Shown in pieces: positions 21,062 through 29,005 of a stretch of DNA of 64,000 bases. The DNA is taken from assembly GCA_946498245.1 (NCBI GenBank), contig CAMMNN010000004.1:57324-121323 (forward strand), written 5' to 3'. The translations under genes and the position numbers were made by a program. The stretch comes from an uncultured Clostridium sp. Its GTDB lineage: Bacteria; Bacillota; Clostridia; Lachnospirales; Lachnospiraceae. Below the pieces are notes generated by a model. That model had not been told where the DNA came from and did not search any database. It saw only the letters and a program-made list of their open reading frames with translations. How positions within the stretch are numbered: the stretch's first letter is position 1; every line of letters starts with the position of its first letter.

Positions 21062-22453
21062 ATGGGAAAACCAGACATTTACCCCACAGGAGTTACTTTG
21101 TACGATTCGGATAAAGCGTGGAACGGTTATACGGTATTCCCCACAGATCTGGGGGCAACGGTTATAGATATGAATGGTCAGGTGGTAAAAATATGGAAGG
21201 GAATCAAATCATCCCCTGTAAAACTGCTGCCGGGAGGCTTTATTTTGGGCGGTATTGGGAGCGATCAGGGGAAGCCTGGGGAGGACAGCATTCTCGATAT
21301 GGTTCAGGCGGACTGGGATGGGAATGTGGTATGGCACTACTTTCGGAACCAGGAAATCGATCTGCCTGACGGGCTCCGCCGTTTTGCCGCTTTGCAGCAC
21401 CACGATTTTCAAAGGCAGGGTTCTCCCACGGGATACTACGCCCCTGATTTAGAGCCGTGGACGGATCATGGAAACACGCTGCTGCTGACCCATGAGCGCT
21501 GCCGCGCTCCTCACATTTCAGACAAGGAGCTGAGAGATGAAAGGATCCTGGAGGTTAACTGGCAGGGAGAGATCGTGTGGGAGTGGAAAAGCAGAGAACA
21601 CTTCCATGAAATGGGGTTTGATGAAACCATAAAAGCAGCTATTGCGGCAAACCCTGCGGGGGGAGACTGGCTGCACATTAACGCGATGTCGGTTTTAGGG
21701 CCTAACCGCTGGTATGATCAGGGCGACCGCCGGTTTCATCCGGATAATCTGATCTGCAGCTCCCGCCAGTGCAATATGGTATTTATTATAGAAAAAGCTA
21801 CGGGACGGCTAGTATGGAAAATAGGACCGAAATATCTGGGGGAACCAGGATTTAAAGCCCTGGGGCAGATTATTGGCCAGCATCACGCCCACATGATTCC
21901 CAGAGGACTCCCGGGGGAGGGAAATATTCTGCTTTTTGACAACGGCAGTTTCGGGGGATACGGAGAGCCTACCGGATCCTCTCCTGACGGAGTAAACACA
22001 GAGCGCAGACATTATTCACGCGTACTGGAATTTGATCCTCTGACTCTGGAACTAAAATGGGAATACGTCGGGGATCGGCTTCCCAATGGCAGGGTTATGG
22101 TCATGGGAGCCCAGCGTATGTTCAGCCCATTTATCAGCAGCGTTCAGCGCCTTCCCAACGGAAACACTCTCATTGATGAGGGAGCGGACGGGCTATTTCT
22201 GGAGGTTACGCCGGAGGGAAAGAAGGTGTGGGAATTTGTCAATCCTATTCCAAATAAGAAGGCTCCGGATTCTATCCGGTATTCCGTCTATCGGGCGTAC
22301 CGGGTACCTTATGAATGGATCCCTCAGTTGTCCAAACCGGAGGAGATTCCGGTGACACCGCCGGATATTGAAACCTACCGGGTACCCGGGTCCCTTCCCT
22401 TTGGGGATCCGGAAACAGTGAATACCACTGTTCTTTTGGAAACAAAAGAGTAA
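21062..22453 (+). CDS. Arylsulfotransferase (ASST) family protein, cytoplasmic
   Basis: 463 residues with repeated beta-propeller blades. The ASST family moves sulfate from one phenolic ester to another phenol without PAPS, through a sulfo-histidine. Candidate active-site residues are His205 in DWLHINAM and the cluster HHAH (274-277) before MIPRG; SSRQCNMVFII also fits the family. The characterised Gram-negative enzymes are periplasmic, but no signal peptide is visible here. The ATG at 21062 has AGGAGGA upstream; an in-frame extension to 21029 is unlikely. Between the importer and a sulfatase, it may pass sulfate among imported phenolic compounds. The family call is strong, the substrate unknown. 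Confidence 0.87.
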   Translation: MGKPDIYPTGVTLYDSDKAWNGYTVFPTDLGATVIDMNGQVVKIWKGIKSSPVKLLPGGFILGGIGSDQGKPGEDSILDMVQADWDGNVVWHYFRNQEIDLPDGLRRFAALQHHDFQRQGSPTGYYAPDLEPWTDHGNTLLLTHERCRAPHISDKELRDERILEVNWQGEIVWEWKSREHFHEMGFDETIKAAIAANPAGGDWLHINAMSVLGPNRWYDQGDRRFHPDNLICSSRQCNMVFIIEKATGRLVWKIGPKYLGEPGFKALGQIIGQHHAHMIPRGLPGEGNILLFDNGSFGGYGEPTGSSPDGVNTERRHYSRVLEFDPLTLELKWEYVGDRLPNGRVMVMGAQRMFSPFISSVQRLPNGNTLIDEGADGLFLEVTPEGKKVWEFVNPIPNKKAPDSIRYSVYRAYRVPYEWIPQLSKPEEIPVTPPDIETYRVPGSLPFGDPETVNTTVLLETKE

Positions 22454-22471
22454 AAAGGAGGAGAGACTGTC

Positions 22472-24121
22472 ATGAAAAAAAGACCTAATATTGTTATTTT
22501 CAACCCGGATCAGATGCGGGCGGACGCCTTAGGCCATCTGGGGAATCCGGCAGGAGCGACACCCAATCTGGACGTCTTTGCCGCTTCTGAGGCCGTGTCC
22601 TTCCGAAACGCTTTTTGCCAGAATCCTGTATGTGTTCCCAGCCGCTGCAGCTTTTTTACAGGACTCTATCCCCACACCAGAGGCCACAGGACCATGGGGT
22701 ATCTCCTTGGCGGAGAAGAAACCAGTCTGCTGAAAGAACTGAAAGAGGCAGGGTACTACGTATGGGCCAATGCCCGGAACGACCTGGTAGCGGGAGAAAT
22801 TCCGGATTTAATTGAGTCCCATGTGACAGAGCTGTATTACGGCGGTGATGTTGATCCTGCGCCGGGAACCATAGAGGAGAATCCCAGAGGCCAAATGGGA
22901 GAAAAGAATTTTTACTCCTTTTATAACGGGCAGCTAAAGACAAAGGACGGAAAAAACTATACAGCCGACGACGAAGATGTAGATGCGGCTATTCATCGGA
23001 TCCTGAATCCTGTGGACGATCGCCCTCTATGCGTTTTTCTGGGCTTATCATACCCTCATCCGCCATACCAGGTAGAGGAACCTTATTTTTCGGCCATTGA
23101 CCGGGACAAGCTGCCGTCGCGGATTCCTGCAGGGGACGGCGGTAAAAAAGCAAAGATCCTGCAACTGATCCGTCAGTATCAGAATATGCAGGAATATACA
23201 GAGGAGGACTGGGATGAGCTTCGGGCTGTATATCTGGGAATGTGCATGAAGGTGGACGCCCAGTTTAAAAAGGTCTGCGATGCCCTGAAGGAAGCGGGAG
23301 AGTATGACAATACAGCCATTTTCTTTTTCAGCGATCACGGGGACTATACGGGAGATTACGGCCTCACAGAGAAGACCCAGAATACCTTTGAGGACTGCCT
23401 CACCAATGTGCCCCTGCTTATAAAACCGCCGAAAGGGACAGAGGTGGATCCGGGAGTGACAGACAGTATGGCGGAGCTGGTAGACTTTTACGCCACGGCT
23501 ATGGAACTGGCTGGCGTCAAGCCGGATCACAGTCATTTTGGCCGCAGCCTGCTTCCGGCTATCGCGAAGCGGGACACACTCCACCGGGAAGCGGTATTTT
23601 GTGAAGGAGGCCGTTTGGCGGAAGAGAAACATTGCAGCGAAAGCTGCGATCCTGAAGAAAAAGGCGGCTTCCGGAGAAACATTTACTGGCCCCGGTACGC
23701 GGCTCAATGGGATGATGAAGCCCACGCGAAGGGCGTTATGGTACGGACCCTGGAGTATAAATACATTTACAGGGCGGACGCTGCCTGCGAATTTTACGAT
23801 CTGAAAGAAGATCCCAAAGAACAGGAAAACCGGGCGGACTGGCCCCAGTACGCCTCGAGAATCAGCCAGATGAAGGAACAGATTCTGGCGTGGTATCAGC
23901 GTACCTGCGATACGGTTCCGTTCCGCCCTAATGAACGCTTCAGCCACAAAATGATCTGGGAAAAGGTAAAAAGGATATGTCCTCCGGGCTGCGAAGCGGA
24001 GGTAAAAGAGAAAATCGAAGGCGGAATGGGTCTGTTTCTGACGAAATATTACTGCCAGGATTTGGCGAAGAAGGCAAAGGCCAAAGGGAACCCAGAAGAA
24101 AAAAGGAATAAAGGAGGCTGA
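22472..24121 (+). CDS. Type I sulfatase, cysteine type, cytoplasmic
   Basis: 549 residues. The N-terminus NIVIFNPDQMRADALGHLG gives the first metal ligands, and CVPSRCSFFTG (Cys54 to Gly64) is the formylglycine motif. AIFFFSDHGDYTGDYG gives the second Asp/His set. No signal peptide. The start ATG at 22472 sits behind AAGGAGGAGA, 18 bases after the ASST gene, so the two are one transcription unit. It differs clearly from the sulfatase at 10435 and may act on a different position of the same substrate. It depends on a maturase encoded elsewhere. Confidence 0.9.
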   Translation: MKKRPNIVIFNPDQMRADALGHLGNPAGATPNLDVFAASEAVSFRNAFCQNPVCVPSRCSFFTGLYPHTRGHRTMGYLLGGEETSLLKELKEAGYYVWANARNDLVAGEIPDLIESHVTELYYGGDVDPAPGTIEENPRGQMGEKNFYSFYNGQLKTKDGKNYTADDEDVDAAIHRILNPVDDRPLCVFLGLSYPHPPYQVEEPYFSAIDRDKLPSRIPAGDGGKKAKILQLIRQYQNMQEYTEEDWDELRAVYLGMCMKVDAQFKKVCDALKEAGEYDNTAIFFFSDHGDYTGDYGLTEKTQNTFEDCLTNVPLLIKPPKGTEVDPGVTDSMAELVDFYATAMELAGVKPDHSHFGRSLLPAIAKRDTLHREAVFCEGGRLAEEKHCSESCDPEEKGGFRRNIYWPRYAAQWDDEAHAKGVMVRTLEYKYIYRADAACEFYDLKEDPKEQENRADWPQYASRISQMKEQILAWYQRTCDTVPFRPNERFSHKMIWEKVKRICPPGCEAEVKEKIEGGMGLFLTKYYCQDLAKKAKAKGNPEEKRNKGG

Positions 24122-24125
24122 CAGT

Positions 24126-24977
24126 ATGGCGGAACCATTTGAGTTATTTCAGAGAAAAAAGGACTACTTGATTTGCATTGATTCCGACGGATGCGCCATG
24201 GACACTATGGATATTAAGCATATTCGCTGTTTTGGTCCCTGCATGATTGAAGAATGGGGATTGGAGCCGTGGAAGGACGGACTTTTAAATCGCTGGAACT
24301 CCATAAATCTCTACACAATGACCAGAGGGATCAATCGGTTTAAGGGGCTGGCAATGATTTTAAAGGAAATAGACCAGAAATATGCGGCAGTGGAAGGACT
24401 GGATGCCTTTTGCCGCTGGACGGAAAAAACCCGCGAGCTGTCCAATGAAGCACTGGAAAAAGCCATAGAAGGAGAAAAGGACAGTCTATGTATGGAAAAG
24501 GCCTTGAGCTGGTCCCGCAAGGTAAACGCCAGTATATCCCGGCTGCCGGAGGAGGACAAGAAGCCTTTCCCCGGAGTGGCAGAGGCATTGGCTGCAGCAG
24601 CGGAATACGGAGATGTCGCGATTGTATCCAGCGCAAACCGGGGAGCCGTGGAAGAAGAGTGGGAGCGCTGCCGTCTTTTGGACTACGTAAGTATTGTTTT
24701 AGCCCAGGACACCGGAAGCAAGGAGCACTGTATCGCCGAAATGCTCAGGAAAGGCGGCTACGATCCGGAAAAGGTCCTGATGGTAGGGGACGCCCCGGGA
24801 GATCGGAAAGCAGCCCAAAATAACGGAGTGTTTTTTTATCCGATTTTGGTAGGAGCCGAAAAATCCAGTTGGCGGGAGTTGCGGGAAGAAGCCCTTGGCC
24901 GCCTCTGGAACGGCAAATACCGGGAATACGGGGAAGCAAAGGAAGAGCAGTTTTTAGAAAATCTGCAGGAAAAATAA
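24126..24977 (+). CDS. HAD-superfamily hydrolase
   Basis: 283 residues. The first HAD motif is CIDSDGCAMDT, with nucleophile Asp19 and acid/base Asp21; the motif II region reads VAIVSSANR and motif IV reads MVGDAPGDRKAA. A helical cap lies at about 25-140. It starts five bases after the sulfatase stop and ends the operon. It probably removes phosphate from a sugar or related intermediate of the pathway, but no substrate can be named from the sequence. Confidence 0.85.
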   Translation: MAEPFELFQRKKDYLICIDSDGCAMDTMDIKHIRCFGPCMIEEWGLEPWKDGLLNRWNSINLYTMTRGINRFKGLAMILKEIDQKYAAVEGLDAFCRWTEKTRELSNEALEKAIEGEKDSLCMEKALSWSRKVNASISRLPEEDKKPFPGVAEALAAAAEYGDVAIVSSANRGAVEEEWERCRLLDYVSIVLAQDTGSKEHCIAEMLRKGGYDPEKVLMVGDAPGDRKAAQNNGVFFYPILVGAEKSSWRELREEALGRLWNGKYREYGEAKEEQFLENLQEK

Positions 24978-25000
24978 AGAGGATCCTTTTTGGATCCTCT
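24978..25000 (-). terminator. Terminator of the tRNA unit
   Basis: Perfect 9-base stem AGAGGATCC / GGATCCTCT with a five-base loop. On the minus strand it is followed by TTTATTTTT, so it ends the tRNA-Phe/tRNA-Gly transcript. It could also stop plus-strand transcripts leaving the HAD gene. Confidence 0.85.
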
Positions 25001-25010
25001 AAAAAATAAG

Positions 25011-25082
25011 AGCGCGAGACGGGATTCGAACCCGCGGCCCCCACCTTGGCAAGGTGGTGCTCCACCCCTGAGCCACTCGCGC
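25011..25082 (-). tRNA. tRNA-Gly (anticodon GCC)
   Basis: On the minus strand the 7-base acceptor stem GCGCGAG / CTCGCGC, the D arm GCTC...GAGC, the anticodon arm CCACC-TTGCCAA-GGTGG and the T loop GGTTCGAATCC fold as a complete cloverleaf. The loop gives anticodon GCC. CCA is not encoded. It is downstream of tRNA-Phe in the same transcript. Confidence 0.97.
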
Positions 25083-25128
25083 ATAATAAAAATATAAAAT
25101 TAATAACCCCGCACAAATATCGGGCAAA

Positions 25129-25201
<73 letters not shown>

Positions 25202-25220
25202 TTCCTCAACAACGTATGTT

Positions 25221-25249
25221 ATTTTAACCGAAAAAAGCGAAATTGTCAA
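25221..25249 (-). promoter_or_regulatory. Promoter of the tRNA-Phe / tRNA-Gly unit
   Basis: On the minus strand TTGACA (25249-25244) and TAAAAT (25226-25221) are separated by exactly 17 bases, and tRNA-Phe begins 19 bases after the -10. This is close to the sigma-A consensus. Confidence 0.85.
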
Positions 25250-25280
25250 TAACTATTTTATTTTTTGAGTTTCCCCATTT

Positions 25281-25802
25281 TTAAAATACAAATGCCCCAG
25301 TATCCTTTATTTTAAAATGCTCAAAGAGATTCATTTGTTGTGATTTCACTTTTTTCGTAAGAAAGCAATTGATCCCCTTCCGCCCCATGGATAGCACACG
25401 CTCGATTGCATAACCCAGCGCATACAACATGAATTTCGGAACTTTATAAATACGTTTCGAGCTTTCCTTTAACTCTCTCAGATAGATACTCCCTCTGTGG
25501 GCTGACATCGTCAGCCCAATATATCCCACTGCAAGAGTGGCAACCAGGTTTAAGTTACGGATAGACTGCAGGGACATTACCCGCAAATCTTCAAGTTCAA
25601 ACTGCTGTTTTTTGAACCTGAAATATTCTTCTATCCGCCATCTCATCAGATATACTTTTGTCACCGCTTGGCATAAACGTTTCTTTTCCTGCATTGTCAA
25701 GTTGCTTATCAGCAGCATCGGTTCCGAACCGAAACCATAGACTGCCACAAGAGTCGGCTCCCTTGCCGGAAATTCACACAGCCTTACGGAAATACACTCA
25801 TT
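25281..25802 (-). pseudogene. Truncated IS4-type transposase, C-terminal remnant
   Basis: About 170 codons are open. The end of a DDE transposase is readable: LMRWRIEEYFRFKKQQFELE followed by DLRVMSLQSIRNLNLVATLA, with the catalytic Glu in RIEEYFR. The N-terminal two thirds with the first two Asp residues are missing, and an in-frame stop (TAA) interrupts the frame just upstream, where unrelated sequence begins. No terminal inverted repeat pair was found. The copy is inactive. It lies only 30 bases from the tRNA promoter. Confidence 0.8.
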
Positions 25803-25880
25803 TTACAATGTACGGTTTTATTGGCCTCGATTGACAAAGCCCCCTGCATCAGTTAGAATAGACATTACCCAACAATGGGT

Positions 25881-26083
25881 AAGGGCATTGTAAAAAACGG
25901 CAGGCGGTTAGCCACATCACCCGAAAGGGGGTGAGGCCATGCGAATTACATTACATATCGGACGGTTCACCGTGACGATTATCGTAAAGAGCAGAAACCG
26001 CCACTCGGCAAAGTGACGGTTTCTTAGGCGTTTGCTTAACTAACTTGATTTTACTGGGCTAACCGCTTAACGGCAATGCCCTT
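25881..26083. repeat. Large composite inverted repeat around a 25-codon ORF
   Basis: The left arm blocks AAGGGCATTG (25881-25890) and GCGGTTAGCC (25904-25913) are mirrored by GGCTAACCGC (26057-26066) and CAATGCCCTT (26074-26083), two perfect 10-base pairings in register. Inside are TCACCC/GGGGTGA over the ribosome site and GAAACCG/CGGTTTC (25994-26023 area) across the ORF end. The whole 200-base unit could fold as a branched RNA. It lies in a mobile-element scar. Confidence 0.75.
25939..26016 (+). CDS. Possible 25-residue peptide inside the palindromic unit
   Basis: ATG at 25939 follows a good ribosome site (GGGGGTGAGG) and encodes 25 residues: a beta-prone hydrophobic core (RITLHIGRFTVTIIV) and a basic tail (KSRNRHSAK), then TGA. 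I do not recognise the product. Size, amphipathic core and basic end resemble small membrane-active or leader peptides, but no antisense RNA or partner gene can be shown. Structured RNA on both sides suggests that translation is regulated. It may equally be the remnant of a mobile element. Confidence 0.4.
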   Translation: MRITLHIGRFTVTIIVKSRNRHSAK

Positions 26084-26118
26084 TTCTATTTTCATTATAA
26101 CGGAAATAAGGGGTTTGT

Positions 26119-26140
26119 CAAGGGATGATTCCCTTGTTTT
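26119..26140 (+). terminator. Terminator-like hairpin after the palindromic unit
   Basis: CAAGGGA / TCCCTTG around TGAT, followed by TTTT. It is placed 36 bases past the right arm of the composite repeat and would end a transcript of the 25-codon ORF. Confidence 0.6.
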
Positions 26141-26247
26141 CTGCTTATGGCGCAGGAAAGTTCTTGACTGATACGGATAATCGTAGGATAGTATTAGTTG
26201 AGAATGGAAACGCTAAATATAACGACAAAACAGCTAAACCAGCATAA
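26125..26247 (+). pseudogene. Short ORF remnant, possible tail of a mobile-element gene
   Basis: An open frame of 40 codons ends with TAA at 26245-26247. Its middle reads like real protein (GKFLTDTDNRRIVLVENGNA), but it has no ribosome site and its first codons lie in the terminator hairpin. It looks like the tail of a larger gene removed by deletion. No family was recognised. Confidence 0.25.
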
Positions 26248-26283
26248 TAGCGGTTCAGGTGTCGGCATTCCAGAGGTGACGTT

Positions 26284-27240
26284 ATGGAAGTAAGATGGGA
26301 AGAATGCAAAAGAAAGGAAAGACGTGGGGCACGCATTTTGGAAGTGTTTACGGAAGATAGGGAAGCAGAGCTGCCGGATAGGGTCAGGGACATTTCTGGG
26401 GAAGAGCTGCCGGTATTGGAACTGGCGGATTATGCTTTTTCAGAAATGCGCCAGGGAAAGCCTGTGGAACCGAGAGAGGGGAAAATGCCTCTGTGCGGCA
26501 GCCGCCTGGAAGCGGTTTCTCTTCCACAAAGTCTGCGGCGCATCGGACGGTATGCCTTTTATAATTGCGAAGGCCTGAAACGGTTGACTTTTTTTACATC
26601 CATAGAGGATTTGGGGGCCGGACTTTTTACGGGCTGCCGCAATATCCGGGATTTGGACGTACGGATAGTGGAAGGGAAGAAGTCCTGCCTTTCGGAAGTG
26701 CTGTCGGAGCTGAACCAGACGCTGCGCCTTACTTTGAGGGAGGAGAACGGGAAAATTCAGGCAAAGCTATTGATTCCGGAATATTTCGAAGAATCTGTAG
26801 AAAATACTCCGGCCCGTATCCTGACTCTGGAGATGCATGGCTGCGGTCATCGCTACCGGTACTGTTTCCGGAAAGAGCAAATGCCCTTTGGTGAATATGA
26901 CGCTTTGTTTCCCCATGTGCGGGTTCAGGAATCCCCCGAGATAACGGCGGAACTGGCCTGGTACCGCCTGCAGTATCCGGTACAGTTGACAGAGGAGGCC
27001 AAGATGGAATACGTAAGCTATATTGCCAGCCACCCCAAGGAGGCTGTCCGTGTTTTCGGGCAGATCGCAGATCCCGTCCTTTTGCGAAAGACCATTGGGG
27101 ACGGCGGACTGGGAGAAGAAGCCGTTGCCTTGATGATAGAGGAAGCCGGACGGACCGGACAGGGGGAACTGATCCCTCTTTTAATGGATCTTCGCCGTGA
27201 TTTGGGACTGGGAAAGAAAAAGAGAAAATTTGAATTGTAA
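26284..27240 (+). CDS. Leucine-rich-repeat (BspA/LRR_5-like) protein
   Basis: 318 residues, soluble, no signal peptide. Residues about 75-130 hold two LRR_5-type units (LEAVSLPQSLRRIGRYAFYN, then LGAGLFTGCRNIRDLDV), the fold of TpLRR/BspA proteins. The rest is not recognised and ends in a Lys/Arg-rich tail. The ATG at 26284 follows GAGGTGACG. It starts an operon with DUF3783, a VWA/metallopeptidase-like protein and a MoxR ATPase, so it may be a substrate adaptor for that machine (inference). Confidence 0.7.
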   Translation: MEVRWEECKRKERRGARILEVFTEDREAELPDRVRDISGEELPVLELADYAFSEMRQGKPVEPREGKMPLCGSRLEAVSLPQSLRRIGRYAFYNCEGLKRLTFFTSIEDLGAGLFTGCRNIRDLDVRIVEGKKSCLSEVLSELNQTLRLTLREENGKIQAKLLIPEYFEESVENTPARILTLEMHGCGHRYRYCFRKEQMPFGEYDALFPHVRVQESPEITAELAWYRLQYPVQLTEEAKMEYVSYIASHPKEAVRVFGQIADPVLLRKTIGDGGLGEEAVALMIEEAGRTGQGELIPLLMDLRRDLGLGKKKRKFEL

Positions 27241-27285
27241 CAATGCAGGGGCAAGACTGAAGAAAGCAGAAGAAGGAGAGCAAAA

Positions 27286-27669
27286 ATGGGTGAAACCGTA
27301 TTGTACTATAACCCCGGCAACGCGCCGAAGCCGGCTGTCATGAAAAGCGTGTTAGTAAGAATGGGAGTCCGGATCAAAAACATTCGGGAGGAGCAGCTTG
27401 GAGAAACCATAGGAAGCCTTCTGGGGATAGAAAAAAAGGAAAAGACGGAAGGAGCGGCTTCGGCGGGGCCTTTGGAGGAACAGATGCTGGTGCTGTACCG
27501 GTTCAGTGGAAACCGTCTGGACCAGCTTTTGTACGGACTGAGAAAGGCCGGAGTTCCTAAAATTGAGCTGAAAGCCGTAGTGACGGAGCAGAACAGCCAG
27601 TGGACGATGTATGAACTTTACGAAGAACTGAAAAAGGAACGGGAGGCATTTGCAAAGGGAAATGATTGA
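27286..27669 (+). CDS. DUF3783 domain protein
   Basis: 127 residues, cytosolic. It matches the clostridial DUF3783 family in layout: an N-terminal strand opening (ETVLYYNPGN), IREEQLGETIGSLLG, then LYRFSGNRLDQLLYGLRKAG and the closing helix with MYELYEELKKEREAF. Function unknown. AAGGAGAG lies before the ATG, 45 bases from the LRR gene, and the stop overlaps the next gene. Confidence 0.82.
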   Translation: MGETVLYYNPGNAPKPAVMKSVLVRMGVRIKNIREEQLGETIGSLLGIEKKEKTEGAASAGPLEEQMLVLYRFSGNRLDQLLYGLRKAGVPKIELKAVVTEQNSQWTMYELYEELKKEREAFAKGND

Positions 27670-29005
27670 TCCGGTAAGAGAGCGGCAGCTTTCAGAAGAA
27701 AATCTGGTGGAAATTTGCACGGAGATTTTGCTGCGCTCCAGAAATGAGCTGTATTTAAATATGCGTTTTCTGGACGTTTCTCTCAGCAGCCTGGGATTTG
27801 AGGCTGCCTGGGATGGATCTGGCCTGGGAACCGACGGCTTTACGATTTTCTACCAGCCGGAACAATTGGTTCAAATTTGGCGTAAAGGGCGGGTTCTTAT
27901 AAACCGTCTGTACCTTCACATGGTTATCCATTGCCTGTTTGGCCATATAGACGGAGGAAAGAAGGCGGAGGATCCCCGGCTTTGGGATCTGGCCTGCGAT
28001 ATTGCGGCAGAGTCTGTAATTGACGGCCTGTATCAGAAATGCGTATATCTTCACCCTCCGGCTTTGCGCCGGGAAACGTACTTGCGGCTGAAGGCGGAAG
28101 GGCTGGAGGTGGTGACAGCGGAGGGCATTTACCATGAGGCAGTCGCCATGAAGCTGGGGGAGGAGGAACTTGCCCGTCTGGAACGGGAATTTCGGATAGA
28201 CAATCACAGCGCCTGGAAGAGAAAGGAACCGCCGGGAATGGCCAGCAGACGGCAGAACCGATGGAAAGACAACCGGGAAAAGCTGCAGACTGCTATGGAA
28301 ACGGGATCCAGGGACGGTTCCCAGGATAACCGGAGTCTGATGGAACAGGTAAAGGCCGAAAACCGGGAACGCTACGATTACAGGGACTTTCTGAGGAAAT
28401 TTTCGGTTTTAAAAGAAGAAATGCAGGTAGATGCAGATTCCTTTGACTATGGATTTTATTCTTACGGAATGAGCCTTTACGGAAATATGCCTCTCATGGA
28501 GCCCCTGGAAACCAAAGAGGTAAAACGAATTGAAGATTTTGTAGTTGCGGTGGACACCTCTATGTCCTGTTCCGGCCAATTGGTGCGGCGGTTTTTAGAG
28601 GAAACCTATGGAGTGCTGGCAGAGTCGGAAAGCTATTTTCGGAAAATTAACGTCCATATCATTCAGTGCGACGACCGTATTCAGTCAGACACGGTGATTG
28701 CCAGCCCGGAGGACTTAAAGCGGTATATGGACAATTTCACCATAAAGGGTCAGGGAGGCACGGATTTCCGGCCGGTTTTTGAGTACGTCCGGACGCTGGC
28801 GTCCCAGGGGCGGTTTTCACGCCTGAAAGGACTCATTTACTTTACGGATGGAAAGGGGATATATCCTATAGAATGTCCGCCTTACGAGACGGCCTTTGTA
28901 TTTATTGACAAGGCCTATACGGATATTTCTGTGCCTCCCTGGGCCATGAAACTGATTTTGCCGGCCTGGGAGCTGGAAGAAACGAAGGCAGGAGGAAACG
29001 ACTGA
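27662..29005 (+). CDS. VWA-like protein with degenerate metallopeptidase domain (DUF2201 type)
   Basis: 447 residues from the ATG at 27662. A TTG at 27650 is the alternative start, and neither has ideal ribosome-site spacing. The N-terminal half is the putative metallopeptidase domain, but its motif reads HMVIHCLFGH (His86, His90, His95): the usual HExxH glutamate is Met, so peptidase activity is unlikely although zinc could still bind. The C-terminal half is VWA-like with a MIDAS start DTSMS near residue 297 and GQGGTDF later. Such proteins pair with MoxR ATPases, and the MoxR gene follows with a one-base overlap (TGATG). Confidence 0.85.
   Translation: MIDPVRERQLSEENLVEICTEILLRSRNELYLNMRFLDVSLSSLGFEAAWDGSGLGTDGFTIFYQPEQLVQIWRKGRVLINRLYLHMVIHCLFGHIDGGKKAEDPRLWDLACDIAAESVIDGLYQKCVYLHPPALRRETYLRLKAEGLEVVTAEGIYHEAVAMKLGEEELARLEREFRIDNHSAWKRKEPPGMASRRQNRWKDNREKLQTAMETGSRDGSQDNRSLMEQVKAENRERYDYRDFLRKFSVLKEEMQVDADSFDYGFYSYGMSLYGNMPLMEPLETKEVKRIEDFVVAVDTSMSCSGQLVRRFLEETYGVLAESESYFRKINVHIIQCDDRIQSDTVIASPEDLKRYMDNFTIKGQGGTDFRPVFEYVRTLASQGRFSRLKGLIYFTDGKGIYPIECPPYETAFVFIDKAYTDISVPPWAMKLILPAWELEETKAGGND

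Noticed and set aside
26145..26393. Minus-strand frame of 82 codons at the start of the LRR gene
   Set aside because: It overlaps the LRR gene start antisense and has no ribosome site or known family.
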